Shown here: positions 1 to 7,392 of the stretch, in pieces | Layout of the letters: the number at the start of each line of letters is the position of its first letter | Position numbering within the stretch: position 1 is the stretch's first letter | Assembly: GCA_902791785.1 (NCBI GenBank) | Contig: CADAXH010000043.1 | Span: forward strand, 1 to 9,690 | DNA: 9,690 nucleotides | Direction of reading: 5' to 3' | Source: an uncultured Ruminococcus sp. | GTDB lineage: Bacteria > Bacillota > Clostridia > Oscillospirales > CAG-272 | Position numbers and translations under genes: made by a program | The notes under the pieces: model-generated | Database searches by the model: none | What the model was told of the DNA's origin: nothing | Seen by the model: only the letters and a program-made list of their open reading frames with translations

Positions 1-403
1 CAATGCCATGGAAGTGGAGAAATTCATCATCTGCGGAACCAGGGGATGGTACACTGACGAAAAAGACAACATCACTGACTTCACAACAAACTCAAAAATT
101 GTTTCAAGGGAAGTCGGAAGACTGAAAATGAGTATTGAAGACGCAAAAAGAATTCATGATCAGGTCTATGGCGAAACCGGAGAAGATAAAGAAATAGTCG
201 GATTCCTGCATTTTCCTGCATACTTCAAAGACTATGTATGCGATGAACTGATAGATGTTTTTGCGGACTATGGAGTTAAAAGGGTATATTACGGACACAT
301 TCACGGAAATTATACAACCGCCCCAAAGCTGAACTACAGGGGTATCGATTTTTATCTTGTAAGTGCTGATTACATTCTGTTTAATCCTTTGACTTTGGAG
401 TGA
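1..403 (+). CDS. Metallophosphoesterase (predicted phosphohydrolase), 3' part only
   Basis: This is the C-terminal 133 residues of a calcineurin-like metallophosphoesterase; the reading frame is open through the left edge (first full codon at base 2), so the ATG at base 8 is probably internal. Near the start it shows the string CGTRGW, which I associate with the COG1768-type predicted phosphohydrolases. Later it has LHFPAYF, where the His probably contributes to the metal site, and the motif GHIHG, the usual C-terminal metal-binding signature of the superfamily. The N-terminal metal-binding motifs (DxH, GD, GNH) must lie outside the window. The protein should be cytoplasmic; its substrate cannot be predicted. 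Its stop codon is only 15 bases before the -35 box of the next promoter, and I see no terminator hairpin in between, so some read-through into tig is possible. Family assignment is firm, subfamily less so. Confidence 0.85.
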   Translation, partial: NAMEVEKFIICGTRGWYTDEKDNITDFTTNSKIVSREVGRLKMSIEDAKRIHDQVYGETGEDKEIVGFLHFPAYFKDYVCDELIDVFADYGVKRVYYGHIHGNYTTAPKLNYRGIDFYLVSADYILFNPLTLE

Positions 404-418
404 TGCGAATTTCATTTA

Positions 419-447
419 TTGACATAGATATATATAATTGCTATAAT
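419..447 (+). promoter_or_regulatory. Consensus sigma-A promoter of the tig-clpP-clpX operon
   Basis: TTGACA at 419-424 and TATAAT at 442-447 are separated by exactly 17 bases, a perfect match to the housekeeping consensus. A second TATAAT at 433-438 is too close to the -35 box to serve it. Transcription should start near 454, giving a leader of about 50 bases. I found no CIRCE element (TTAGCACTC-N9-GAGTGCTAA) and no CtsR-like tandem GGTCAAA heptad, so the operon looks constitutive rather than under classical heat-shock repressors. Confidence 0.85.
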
Positions 448-503
448 TATTCGGTGCGCGTGTGCGTGCAAAAAATGTAAAATAACATACATTGGAGGAT
501 TGT

Positions 504-1973
504 ATGAAGGTTATAAAAATTAGCGATGCTGAAAAAAACAGAAAAGAATTTGAAATTTCTATAGATAAGGCATCATTTGACGAGGCTGTTACAGCTGCGT
601 TCAGAAAAAAAGCACCGACAATAACTGTTCCGGGCTTCCGCAAGGGCAAAGCTCCCCGCAACATTGTTGAGAAGATGTACGGCAAGGGCTATTTCTACGA
701 GGACGCTCTCAACGAGCTCGTTCCGAAGGCTTACGAGGAGGCTCTCAAGGAGTCTGAACTCGATGTTGTCTCATATCCTGAATATGACGTCAAGAGCATT
801 GACGATAACGGTGTTGTATTCACAGCCAAGGTATATGTTAAACCCGTAGGCGAAGTCAAGGACTACAAGGGTCTTGAAGCTGAGCAGACAGAAGTTGTCG
901 TAACTGACGAACAGGTTGATGCTGAAGTTGAAAAGGCAAGAAAGAACAATGCCAGAGAAGTTGAAATCACCGACAGAGCAGCTCAGAGCGGAGACAAAGT
1001 AAACATTGACTATGACGGATACCAGGACGGAAAGAGATTTGACGGCGGCAAGGCTGAAGGACAGGATCTCGTTCTCGGTTCAAATACATTCATTCCGGGA
1101 TTTGAAGATCAGATCGTCGGACACAATGTCGGTGACGAATTCGACGTAAACGTTACATTCCCGACAGAGTATCACGAGAAGACACTTGCAGGAAAAGAAG
1201 CAGTCTTCAAATGCAAACTCAATGCAATCAAATTTGACGAGCTTCCGGAACTTGACGATGAATTCGCAAAAGACGTATCTGAATTCGACACTCTCGCCGA
1301 ATACAAGAACGACGTAAAGGCTAAACTCGTTAAAGAAGCAGAAGACAGACAGAAATCTGTAGTTGAGAATCAGCTGATGGCAAAACTCGTTGAAAACTTC
1401 ACATGCGACGTTCCCGAACCGATGATTGACGACGAAGTTGAACAGAGCATAAGAAGCTACGAGAACAATCTGTATTATCAGGGAATCGATCTCAACTCAT
1501 TCCTCAAATACACAAAGCAGACAATGGACGATCTCAAGAAGAACTTCAGACCTCAGTCCGAAAGAAACGTCCGCATCCGTCTCGCTCTTGAAGCAGTAGC
1601 TGCAAAAGAGAAAATCGAAGTTAAGCCTGAAGACGTTGAAGAAGAATACAAGCGCATAGCAGATTCATACAAGATGGACGTCGCAAAGGTTAAGGAACTC
1701 GTTACAGAAAAGCAGATTTCTGCTGACGTAAAAGTTTCAAAGGCTATGGACTTCGTACGCGAGAATGCTAAGATCAAAGTTGTAACACTCGCAGAAAGAA
1801 AAGCTGAAGCTGAAGCTAAGGCAAAAGAAGCAGCCGAAACAGAAAAGCCTGCAAAGAAAGTTGCTCCAAAGAAGACAACAAAGAAGGCTGAAACAGAAAC
1901 AGCTGAAGAAAAGCCGGCTGAAAAGAAAACAACAGCAAAAAAGACAACTAAGAAAGCAGATAAAGCTGAATAA
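504..1973 (+). CDS. tig: Trigger factor, ribosome-associated chaperone and peptidyl-prolyl isomerase
   Basis: Trigger factor binds the ribosome near the exit tunnel and shields nascent chains. The start chosen is ATG 504, which follows GGAGG (494-498) by five bases; an in-frame TTG at 492 overlaps that site and is unlikely. The protein is 489 residues. The N-terminal ribosome-binding domain (about 1-115) carries the signature GFRKGKAP at residues 44-51, which docks on ribosomal protein L23. The FKBP-type isomerase domain spans about 160-243 (for example GDKVNIDYDGY and FIPGFEDQIVG), and the helical C-terminal chaperone domain runs to about 430. Unusually, a further tail of about 59 residues (431-489) is almost entirely Lys, Ala, Glu and Thr with repeated KKTTKKA blocks; the E. 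coli protein ends at 432. It is first gene of an operon with clpP, 27 bases downstream. Assignment is certain. Confidence 0.98.
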   Translation: MKVIKISDAEKNRKEFEISIDKASFDEAVTAAFRKKAPTITVPGFRKGKAPRNIVEKMYGKGYFYEDALNELVPKAYEEALKESELDVVSYPEYDVKSIDDNGVVFTAKVYVKPVGEVKDYKGLEAEQTEVVVTDEQVDAEVEKARKNNAREVEITDRAAQSGDKVNIDYDGYQDGKRFDGGKAEGQDLVLGSNTFIPGFEDQIVGHNVGDEFDVNVTFPTEYHEKTLAGKEAVFKCKLNAIKFDELPELDDEFAKDVSEFDTLAEYKNDVKAKLVKEAEDRQKSVVENQLMAKLVENFTCDVPEPMIDDEVEQSIRSYENNLYYQGIDLNSFLKYTKQTMDDLKKNFRPQSERNVRIRLALEAVAAKEKIEVKPEDVEEEYKRIADSYKMDVAKVKELVTEKQISADVKVSKAMDFVRENAKIKVVTLAERKAEAEAKAKEAAETEKPAKKVAPKKTTKKAETETAEEKPAEKKTTAKKTTKKADKAE

Positions 1974-2000
1974 TACGGTAAAACACCAGGAGGTTTAATT

Positions 2001-2585
2001 ATGCCACTAGTACCTTATGTAATAGAACAGACAGGCAGAGGAGAGCGTTCATACGATATCTTCTCAAGACTCCTCAATGACAGAATTATTTTCCTTGCAG
2101 ATGAAGTAAATGCAACAACAGCATCTCTTGTTGTTGCCCAGATGCTCTATCTCGAAGCACAGGATCCCGAAAAGGACATAAGCTTCTATATAGACTCTCC
2201 CGGAGGAGAAGTAACTTCAGGAATGGCTATATACGACACTATGAACTATATCAAATGCGACGTGTCAACCATATGCATCGGAATGGCAGCCAGCATGGGC
2301 GCATTCCTCCTTTCATCGGGCGCCAAAGGCAAGAGATATGCTCTGCCGAACAGCGAAATCATGATTCACCAGCCGCTGGGCGGAGCTCAGGGACAGGCAA
2401 CAGATATCAAGATTCAGGCTGAGCAGATTCTCAAGACAAAGCAGAAACTCAATGAGATTCTCGCAAAGAATTCAGGAAAGACAATAGAGCAGATCTCAAT
2501 CGATACAGAAAGAGATCACTTTATGACTGCACAGGAAGCTCTTGATTACGGCCTTATAGACAAGGTCATGGAGAAGAGAATCTGA
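2001..2585 (+). CDS. clpP: ATP-dependent Clp protease, proteolytic subunit ClpP
   Basis: ClpP is the serine peptidase that forms two stacked heptameric rings and degrades proteins fed to it by ClpX or other Clp ATPases in the cytoplasm. The 194-residue length is standard. The catalytic triad is complete: Ser98 in the GMAASMGAF block, His123 in EIMIHQPLGG, and Asp172 in ERDHFMTAQEA. The oxyanion-loop segment DSPGGEVTSG is at 65-74. A short propeptide is normally removed autocatalytically. The ATG at 2001 is preceded by a perfect AGGAGG at 1988-1993, seven bases away, implying strong translation. The gene sits between tig (27-base gap) and clpX (18-base gap) with no intervening terminator, the common arrangement in Firmicutes and many other bacteria. 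Confidence 0.99.
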   Translation: MPLVPYVIEQTGRGERSYDIFSRLLNDRIIFLADEVNATTASLVVAQMLYLEAQDPEKDISFYIDSPGGEVTSGMAIYDTMNYIKCDVSTICIGMAASMGAFLLSSGAKGKRYALPNSEIMIHQPLGGAQGQATDIKIQAEQILKTKQKLNEILAKNSGKTIEQISIDTERDHFMTAQEALDYGLIDKVMEKRI

Positions 2586-2603
2586 TTCTGAAAGGGTAAA
2601 TTA

Positions 2604-3860
2604 ATGTCTAACAACAATAACGGATACAGACCCGTAAAAAGAACTCCCTCATGCATGTACTGCGGTGAGGGAGAAAAGAAGGTCGATGTACTGTTTCCGA
2701 CTCCGGACGGCAATTACATCTGCTCCAACTGCATCACTCTGATGTACAATCACTACCTTTCAATCGTTGAGAGCGAAGAGAGCAAAGTGAAGGATTTCGA
2801 AAAACTTCCGAAACCAAGTTCAATTAAGAAGTCACTTGATGAATATGTAATAGGGCAGGATGAGGCCAAGATTGCTCTCAGCGTAGCCGTTTACAATCAT
2901 TACAAGAGAGTTTACAAGAATGTCAAGAAGGACGATGTGGAAATCCAGAAAAGCAATGTCCTTCTGATTGGTCCTTCAGGAGTGGGAAAAACACTGCTCG
3001 CACAGACTCTGGCAAGAAAACTCAAGGTTCCTTTCGCAATAGCCGATGCAACCACATTGACCGAGGCCGGATATGTCGGCGAAGACGTGGAAAACGTGCT
3101 TCTGAAACTTATCCAGGCAGCGGACTATGACGTTGAGAGAGCCGAAAAAGGCATTATATACATCGACGAGATCGACAAAATCGCCAGAAAGAGCGAAAGC
3201 AGATCAATAACGAGAGACGTTTCAGGTGAAGGAGTTCAGCAGGCTTTGCTGAAGATTCTTGAAGGAACGGTTGCGAATGTTCCGCCTCAGGGAGGAAGAA
3301 AGCATCCGAATCAGGAATACATCCAGATCAACACGAAAAACATTCTCTTTATCTGCGGAGGCGCATTTGACGGCCTCGAAGAGATAATAGAAAAGAGAAT
3401 AGGCGGATCTGCAATTGGTTTTGCAGGTGAAGTCAAGAAGACGGGAAAAGCAAAAACCGAGCTGCTCAAGAATGTCACGGGACATGACCTGATCAAATAC
3501 GGCATGATTCCGGAAATAATCGGAAGACTTCCTGCCTTCGTGACACTGTCACAGCTTGACGAACAGTCTCTTGTTCACATTATGACTGAACCAAAGAATG
3601 CACTTGTCAAACAGTATGTCAAACTGTTCAGTTATGACAATGTGGAACTTAAATTCACAGATGACGCCGTAAGAGCAATATGCAAAAAGGCAATTGAACT
3701 CGGAACAGGAGCAAGGGGACTCAAGACAATAACGGAAAAAATCATGCTTCCTATCATGTATGAAGTCCCATCGTTAAAGAATCTGAAAACAGTAGTAATT
3801 AACGAAAAGACAATAAATGACGGTGAAAAGCCGCAATATGTCTACAGCGAAGAAACATAG
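2604..3860 (+). CDS. clpX: ATP-dependent Clp protease, ATP-binding subunit ClpX
   Basis: ClpX is the hexameric AAA+ unfoldase that recognises tagged substrates and threads them into ClpP. The 418-residue protein has the full family layout. A zinc-binding domain has cysteines at 17, 20, 40 and 43; Walker A is GPSGVGKT at 123-130, and Walker B is IIYIDEID at 184-191. The pore loop GYVG is at 157-160, the RKH loop at 232-234, the ClpP-docking IGF tripeptide at 271-273, an arginine-finger candidate at Arg308 in IIGRLP, and sensor 2 is GTGARGL at 367-373. Retention of the IGF loop argues that it works with the adjacent ClpP. The ATG at 2604 follows an AAAGGG ribosome site at 2591-2596, weaker than the one for clpP. 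Nothing is missing or odd in the sequence. The next gene starts 30 bases downstream. Confidence 0.99.
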   Translation: MSNNNNGYRPVKRTPSCMYCGEGEKKVDVLFPTPDGNYICSNCITLMYNHYLSIVESEESKVKDFEKLPKPSSIKKSLDEYVIGQDEAKIALSVAVYNHYKRVYKNVKKDDVEIQKSNVLLIGPSGVGKTLLAQTLARKLKVPFAIADATTLTEAGYVGEDVENVLLKLIQAADYDVERAEKGIIYIDEIDKIARKSESRSITRDVSGEGVQQALLKILEGTVANVPPQGGRKHPNQEYIQINTKNILFICGGAFDGLEEIIEKRIGGSAIGFAGEVKKTGKAKTELLKNVTGHDLIKYGMIPEIIGRLPAFVTLSQLDEQSLVHIMTEPKNALVKQYVKLFSYDNVELKFTDDAVRAICKKAIELGTGARGLKTITEKIMLPIMYEVPSLKNLKTVVINEKTINDGEKPQYVYSEET

Positions 3861-3890
3861 CAAAAACAATATTCTTTTTTGGAGCGATTT

Positions 3891-6800
3891 ATGAGCAAAA
3901 AAATCATCTCTGTTCTATTGGCAGTATTGTTTTTAATTGCAGCACTTGAAACAGTAGTGCTGGCAAAATCCTATATGAGCGACAAGACTGAAGTCCCGGT
4001 CAACCTTGAGGTATCCGGGGCTGAAGCTTTATGTCAGACAGAAGACGGATTTGTATGGATAGCACAGTATTCGGGACTGACCCGTTACGATTCAAAGGAA
4101 TTCGTAACATACAAGGAAGCAGTCTGTGACGGGAAAAAGTATGATATTCTCAATGTCCGTGCCCTTGCCACCAAGGACAACGTTCTTTATGTAGGAACTT
4201 CTGAACATGTATTTGCGTATAAGAACAACGCATTCTCGGTGCTTGACTATGATTTCGGCACAATCAAAGACATAATTCTTGATGACAAGAACGATTTGCT
4301 CTATGTTTCAACTCAGACAAACGGAGCAGTTGTCTACGATATAAAGAACAACACTTTTTCAGTTTTGGCGGGAACCGAAGGGCAGAACATTAACGATGTA
4401 GCAATAGACTACAAAAGGAATGATGTTTTTTATCAGACTGATGACGGCATTTTCGACAAAAACGGCAATATGATTTTTGTGTATCCTAAGATACTCGATA
4501 TTTATATATCCGAAGACAGACTGTACATAGGACAGGATGACGGAATAATCCACATTTATGATCTGGCAGAGAAGTATTTTCTTGAAACAGTTGTAGTATC
4601 AGACCAGATAAACAAGTTCCTGTACTCAAAAGAAGACAACATTTTGTTTGTTGCATGCGAAACCAAGGGACTGTTCTGTGTTGATTTCAGCACGGAAACT
4701 CCCACAATTTCCGTAGCCGACAATCTTGACAACTCAAGTCAGCTGATTGACCTGATGATCGACTATGAGGGCAACCTGTGGATTGCCTCTCACTATATAG
4801 GAGCTTCGGGTGTATCAATAATCACAAGAAATGATTTGCTTGAATTGCTTTACGATGATGAAATCTGGCAGAAACTCGCCATTCCTCCGGCATTCGACAG
4901 AAACGTGTATGCCGTTGAGAAATACGAGGATATCCTTTACATAATCGCATCTAAAGAGATTTATCTGTATGACGTTAACCAGAAAAAGATTTTGTCCGAG
5001 AATGTCATCATGGACAAAATCAATGAATACGCAGAAAAGAAAACCGAAGAGGGAAGAGCCGGCGGAGACGAAAAATACAGTTTCACATTTGCTCCGAAGG
5101 ACGTTGAATTCTATAAAGGAAAAATCTATTTTGCTGTTTCAAACATCGGTCTCATTGAATATGACCCGAAAACAAAAGACATCGTGATTTATGACGTAGA
5201 CTATATTTCCTCTCACATCGGCAATACAGTGAACAATCCTGACCTTTTCCTGACAAACACAATAAGATGTCTGAGAGCATTTGACAATTATCTTGCTCTC
5301 GGTTATGCCAGAGGAATTATGAAATTTGACGGAGAGAATTTCTCTGTCATAAACATCGGATCAAATGTTCTGTTCATAAACAAAACTGCTGACGGCAAGC
5401 TGATGTTTGACAGGACAAAAGGGCTTTATGTCGTTGACGACGACTTCACTACTGTAACTGAGATCCCGACCGAAACTTCAATTACCGGAAACAGACTGAA
5501 ATTCATGGTTGACGGAGATTATACCTACTATAACCTGAACAGCAGACTGTTCCGACTCAGCAGGTCAGGCGACGAATACTTGTCTGAAGAAATAACAATT
5601 CCTTACATCAAAGGATCAATAGTTGAACTTGCAAAGATTCAGTATAAAGACAAAAACGGACAGGACAAACATAAATACGTAATAGGAAGTCAGACTCAGG
5701 TTTACGTCACGGATTCGCTTTTGGGCGACAGACTTGAGGATTATGAGTTCTACGATGCAACAAACGGCCTGCAGCCGATCATCGCAAACACATCAGGTTA
5801 CTATGATGCCGATGACCAGGAATACTATTTCCAGTCTACAAACGGCATATATGTGTACAATTTCAACGAAAAAAGAGATGTGTCGATTCCTGTAAAGATT
5901 TCTGTTTCATCAATTGATCTTGACGGAGAACATTATTACGGCAATTCAATAAGCATAGAAAGAAATGTATACCGTGTGTCTTTCAATTTGTCCGTGCTTG
6001 GATTCAGACCAAATAAGGGCTACACAGTATACTATAAGCTGGACGGAATTGATTCTGAATATGTTTCGACAACAGACGACAACAGAAGTGTCTACTACAC
6101 GAACCTCGCTGGAGGCGATTACAAATTCCACATCTACGTCGTAGATGAATACGGCCAGAAGTCAAATGAGATTGAGATTAATCTTGTAAAAGACAAACAT
6201 TTCTATGAGCATGTATGGTTCTGGATAATTGTTGCTGTTATTGTTATCGTCCTTATAGTTCTTCTGAACATCCTGATAGTCAGGAACAGAACAAAGAAGT
6301 CCCTGAAGAGACAGCTTGAATACAAGAACATAACAATTGAATCAATTCAGGCGATTGCGAGAACCATAGACGCCAAGGATGAATATACAAACGGCCACTC
6401 AATACGTGTCGGCTACTATTCAAAGATCATTGCAGAGAACCTTGGAATGTCCCAGGATGAAGTTGACAATATTTATTACATTGCACTTCTTCACGATATA
6501 GGCAAGATAGCTATTCCGGACAATATTCTGAACAAGCCCGGCAGACTTACCGATGAAGAATTTGCAGTAATGAAGAGTCATACAACAAGAGGCGCCAACA
6601 TACTCAAGGGTATATCCACTATTCCTCATATCATAGAGGGTGCAAAATCTCACCATGAAAAGTATGACGGATCAGGCTATCCTGAAGGTCTCAAGGGTGA
6701 AGATATACCTTATGTTGCTCGTATAATCTGCTGTGCCGACTGCTTTGACGCAATGGCATCAAAGAGAGTATACAAGGAGCCGTTCCCGCTTGAAAAAATA

Positions 6801-6977
6801 ATCAGCGAATTTGAGAGATGTGCAGGTACTCAGTTTGATCCACATATGGCCAAGGTTGTTGTTGAAATGATTAAATCGGGAAAACTCAAACCGTATACAG
6901 CAGAGAATACATATCTCGGCAGCGACGGAAAAACTCATCGAATAACAAAAGACAACAGCACAGAAAACAAACAGTAA
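3891..6977 (+). CDS. Membrane sensor with beta-propeller, Y_Y_Y domain and HD-GYP phosphodiesterase domain
   Basis: This 1028-residue protein is probably a transmembrane receptor that hydrolyses cyclic-di-GMP. Residues 5-26 form a signal peptide or N-terminal anchor. The extracytoplasmic part contains propeller-type repeats like those of Reg_prop sensors, clearest at 44-67 (AEALCQTEDGFVWIA then SGLTRYD) and 285-300 (IDYEGNLWIAS). A Y_Y_Y-like beta-sandwich follows at about 690-765 (GFRPNKGYTVYYKLDG, then LAGGDYKFHIYVVD). One membrane helix lies at 774-797, then a cytoplasmic HD-GYP domain at about 818-1000. Metal and active-site motifs are intact: His836 in NGHS, HDIGK at 868-872, His897, HHEKYDGSGYP at 921-931 and Asp950 in CADCFDAM. 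The start is ATG 3891 after GGAG (3881-3884); the in-frame TTG at 3879 overlaps that site. It lies 30 bases after clpX, so it is probably cotranscribed. The ligand is unknown. Reg_prop/Y_Y_Y sensors are better known on histidine kinases or GGDEF proteins. Confidence 0.9.
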   Translation: MSKKIISVLLAVLFLIAALETVVLAKSYMSDKTEVPVNLEVSGAEALCQTEDGFVWIAQYSGLTRYDSKEFVTYKEAVCDGKKYDILNVRALATKDNVLYVGTSEHVFAYKNNAFSVLDYDFGTIKDIILDDKNDLLYVSTQTNGAVVYDIKNNTFSVLAGTEGQNINDVAIDYKRNDVFYQTDDGIFDKNGNMIFVYPKILDIYISEDRLYIGQDDGIIHIYDLAEKYFLETVVVSDQINKFLYSKEDNILFVACETKGLFCVDFSTETPTISVADNLDNSSQLIDLMIDYEGNLWIASHYIGASGVSIITRNDLLELLYDDEIWQKLAIPPAFDRNVYAVEKYEDILYIIASKEIYLYDVNQKKILSENVIMDKINEYAEKKTEEGRAGGDEKYSFTFAPKDVEFYKGKIYFAVSNIGLIEYDPKTKDIVIYDVDYISSHIGNTVNNPDLFLTNTIRCLRAFDNYLALGYARGIMKFDGENFSVINIGSNVLFINKTADGKLMFDRTKGLYVVDDDFTTVTEIPTETSITGNRLKFMVDGDYTYYNLNSRLFRLSRSGDEYLSEEITIPYIKGSIVELAKIQYKDKNGQDKHKYVIGSQTQVYVTDSLLGDRLEDYEFYDATNGLQPIIANTSGYYDADDQEYYFQSTNGIYVYNFNEKRDVSIPVKISVSSIDLDGEHYYGNSISIERNVYRVSFNLSVLGFRPNKGYTVYYKLDGIDSEYVSTTDDNRSVYYTNLAGGDYKFHIYVVDEYGQKSNEIEINLVKDKHFYEHVWFWIIVAVIVIVLIVLLNILIVRNRTKKSLKRQLEYKNITIESIQAIARTIDAKDEYTNGHSIRVGYYSKIIAENLGMSQDEVDNIYYIALLHDIGKIAIPDNILNKPGRLTDEEFAVMKSHTTRGANILKGISTIPHIIEGAKSHHEKYDGSGYPEGLKGEDIPYVARIICCADCFDAMASKRVYKEPFPLEKIISEFERCAGTQFDPHMAKVVVEMIKSGKLKPYTAENTYLGSDGKTHRITKDNSTENKQ

Positions 6978-6990
6978 AGTGAACTACTCG

Positions 6991-7027
6991 ACAATTGAAT
7001 AGCCTGGGAACAGGCGTCGTTAATTGT
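6991..7027 (+). other. Two-part hairpin in the 3' UTR of the HD-GYP gene
   Basis: ACAATT at 6991-6996 can pair with AATTGT at 7022-7027, and inside it GCCTG (7002-7006) pairs perfectly with CAGGC (7011-7015) around a GGAA tetraloop of the GNRA class. The two helices are separated by an asymmetric internal loop of five and six bases. No T-tract follows directly, so this is not itself a terminator; it sits just upstream of one. It may stabilise the mRNA 3' end. Function is inferred only from pairing. Confidence 0.45.
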
Positions 7028-7032
7028 AAATC

Positions 7033-7073
7033 AAAGAGTCATTTGATTAAAAAAGTCATAATGGCTCTTTTTT
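7033..7073 (+). terminator. Rho-independent terminator of the tig-clpP-clpX-HD-GYP operon
   Basis: AAAGAGTCAT at 7033-7042 pairs with ATGGCTCTTT at 7061-7070, giving ten base pairs with one G-U wobble. The stem overlaps and is followed by a run of six T (7068-7073). The loop is long (18 bases) and the stem is AT-rich, so termination may be incomplete. It lies 56 bases past the HD-GYP stop codon and just before the antitoxin promoter. Confidence 0.7.
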
Positions 7074-7092
7074 GTGATTCAGAAAAATAACA

Positions 7093-7121
7093 TTGACGTA
7101 CGCAATTGCGTATTGTATAAT
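7093..7121 (+). promoter_or_regulatory. Promoter of the toxin-antitoxin locus with an embedded operator palindrome
   Basis: TTGACG at 7093-7098 and TATAAT at 7116-7121 are 17 bases apart, one mismatch from the sigma-A consensus. The spacer contains a perfect 14-bp palindrome, TACGCAATTGCGTA, at 7099-7112, filling nearly the whole gap between the two boxes. Antitoxins of the Phd/YefM family bind palindromes in their own promoters, so this is the natural candidate operator. Transcription should begin near 7128, which excludes the in-frame ATG at 7123 as a start. Confidence 0.75.
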
Positions 7122-7140
7122 AATGCCAGAGGTGATAAGT

Positions 7141-7392
7141 ATGGAGTACAATATCAGCATTACAAATTTAAGGAAAGAACTATATAAGGTAAATGAATCC
7201 ATCCTAGATACTGGAATGATTGTAAATGTTTCCAGTAAGAAGGGGGAAATAATAATGATGTCAAGAGATGAGTACAATTCTTTGGTTGAAACTTTATATC
7301 TTTCTTCAAATGAAAAAGTCAAACAATCGATAATTGAGGGCATGAAACTTAATCATGATGATTGTGTAAACGAAGAGGATATAGACTGGTAA
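7141..7392 (+). CDS. Phd/YefM-type antitoxin of a type II toxin-antitoxin system
   Basis: This 83-residue protein matches the Phd/YefM family. The N-terminal DNA-binding half has TNLRKELYKVNES at 8-20 and the conserved block KKGEIIMMSRDEYNSLVETLYL at 33-54, written here only to place its key residues (Glu36, Met39-Met40, Ser41, Glu44-Tyr45-Asn46-Ser47). The acidic C-terminal part (about 55-83, ending NEEDIDW) would be the disordered toxin-binding segment. The start is ATG 7141, preceded by AGAGGTGAT at 7128-7136, which resembles the anti-16S sequence; the upstream in-frame ATG and TTG lie before the predicted transcription start. Its stop overlaps the toxin start in TAATG (7390-7394), so the two were translationally coupled. 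The gene is visibly richer in A+T than the clp operon, consistent with acquisition. Since the toxin looks inactive, this is probably now an orphan antitoxin. Confidence 0.9.
   Translation: MEYNISITNLRKELYKVNESILDTGMIVNVSSKKGEIIMMSRDEYNSLVETLYLSSNEKVKQSIIEGMKLNHDDCVNEEDIDW

Noticed and set aside
492..503. Upstream TTG start for trigger factor adding four residues
   Set aside because: The TTG overlaps the GGAGG ribosome site that properly serves ATG 504.
448..503. CIRCE or CtsR heat-shock operator upstream of the clp operon
   Set aside because: I looked for TTAGCACTC-N9-GAGTGCTAA and tandem GGTCAAA heptads and found neither.
416..685. Minus-strand open frame across the tig promoter
   Set aside because: It covers a perfect-consensus + strand promoter and the start of tig and has no recognisable content.
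3879..3890. Upstream TTG start for the HD-GYP protein
   Set aside because: It overlaps the GGAG ribosome site at 3881-3884; ATG 3891 has correct spacing and begins a normal signal-type segment.
6978..7092. Riboswitch or T-box leader before the antitoxin
   Set aside because: The hairpins lie upstream of the antitoxin promoter and after the HD-GYP stop, so they belong to the 3' end of the preceding transcript; no known aptamer motif is visible.
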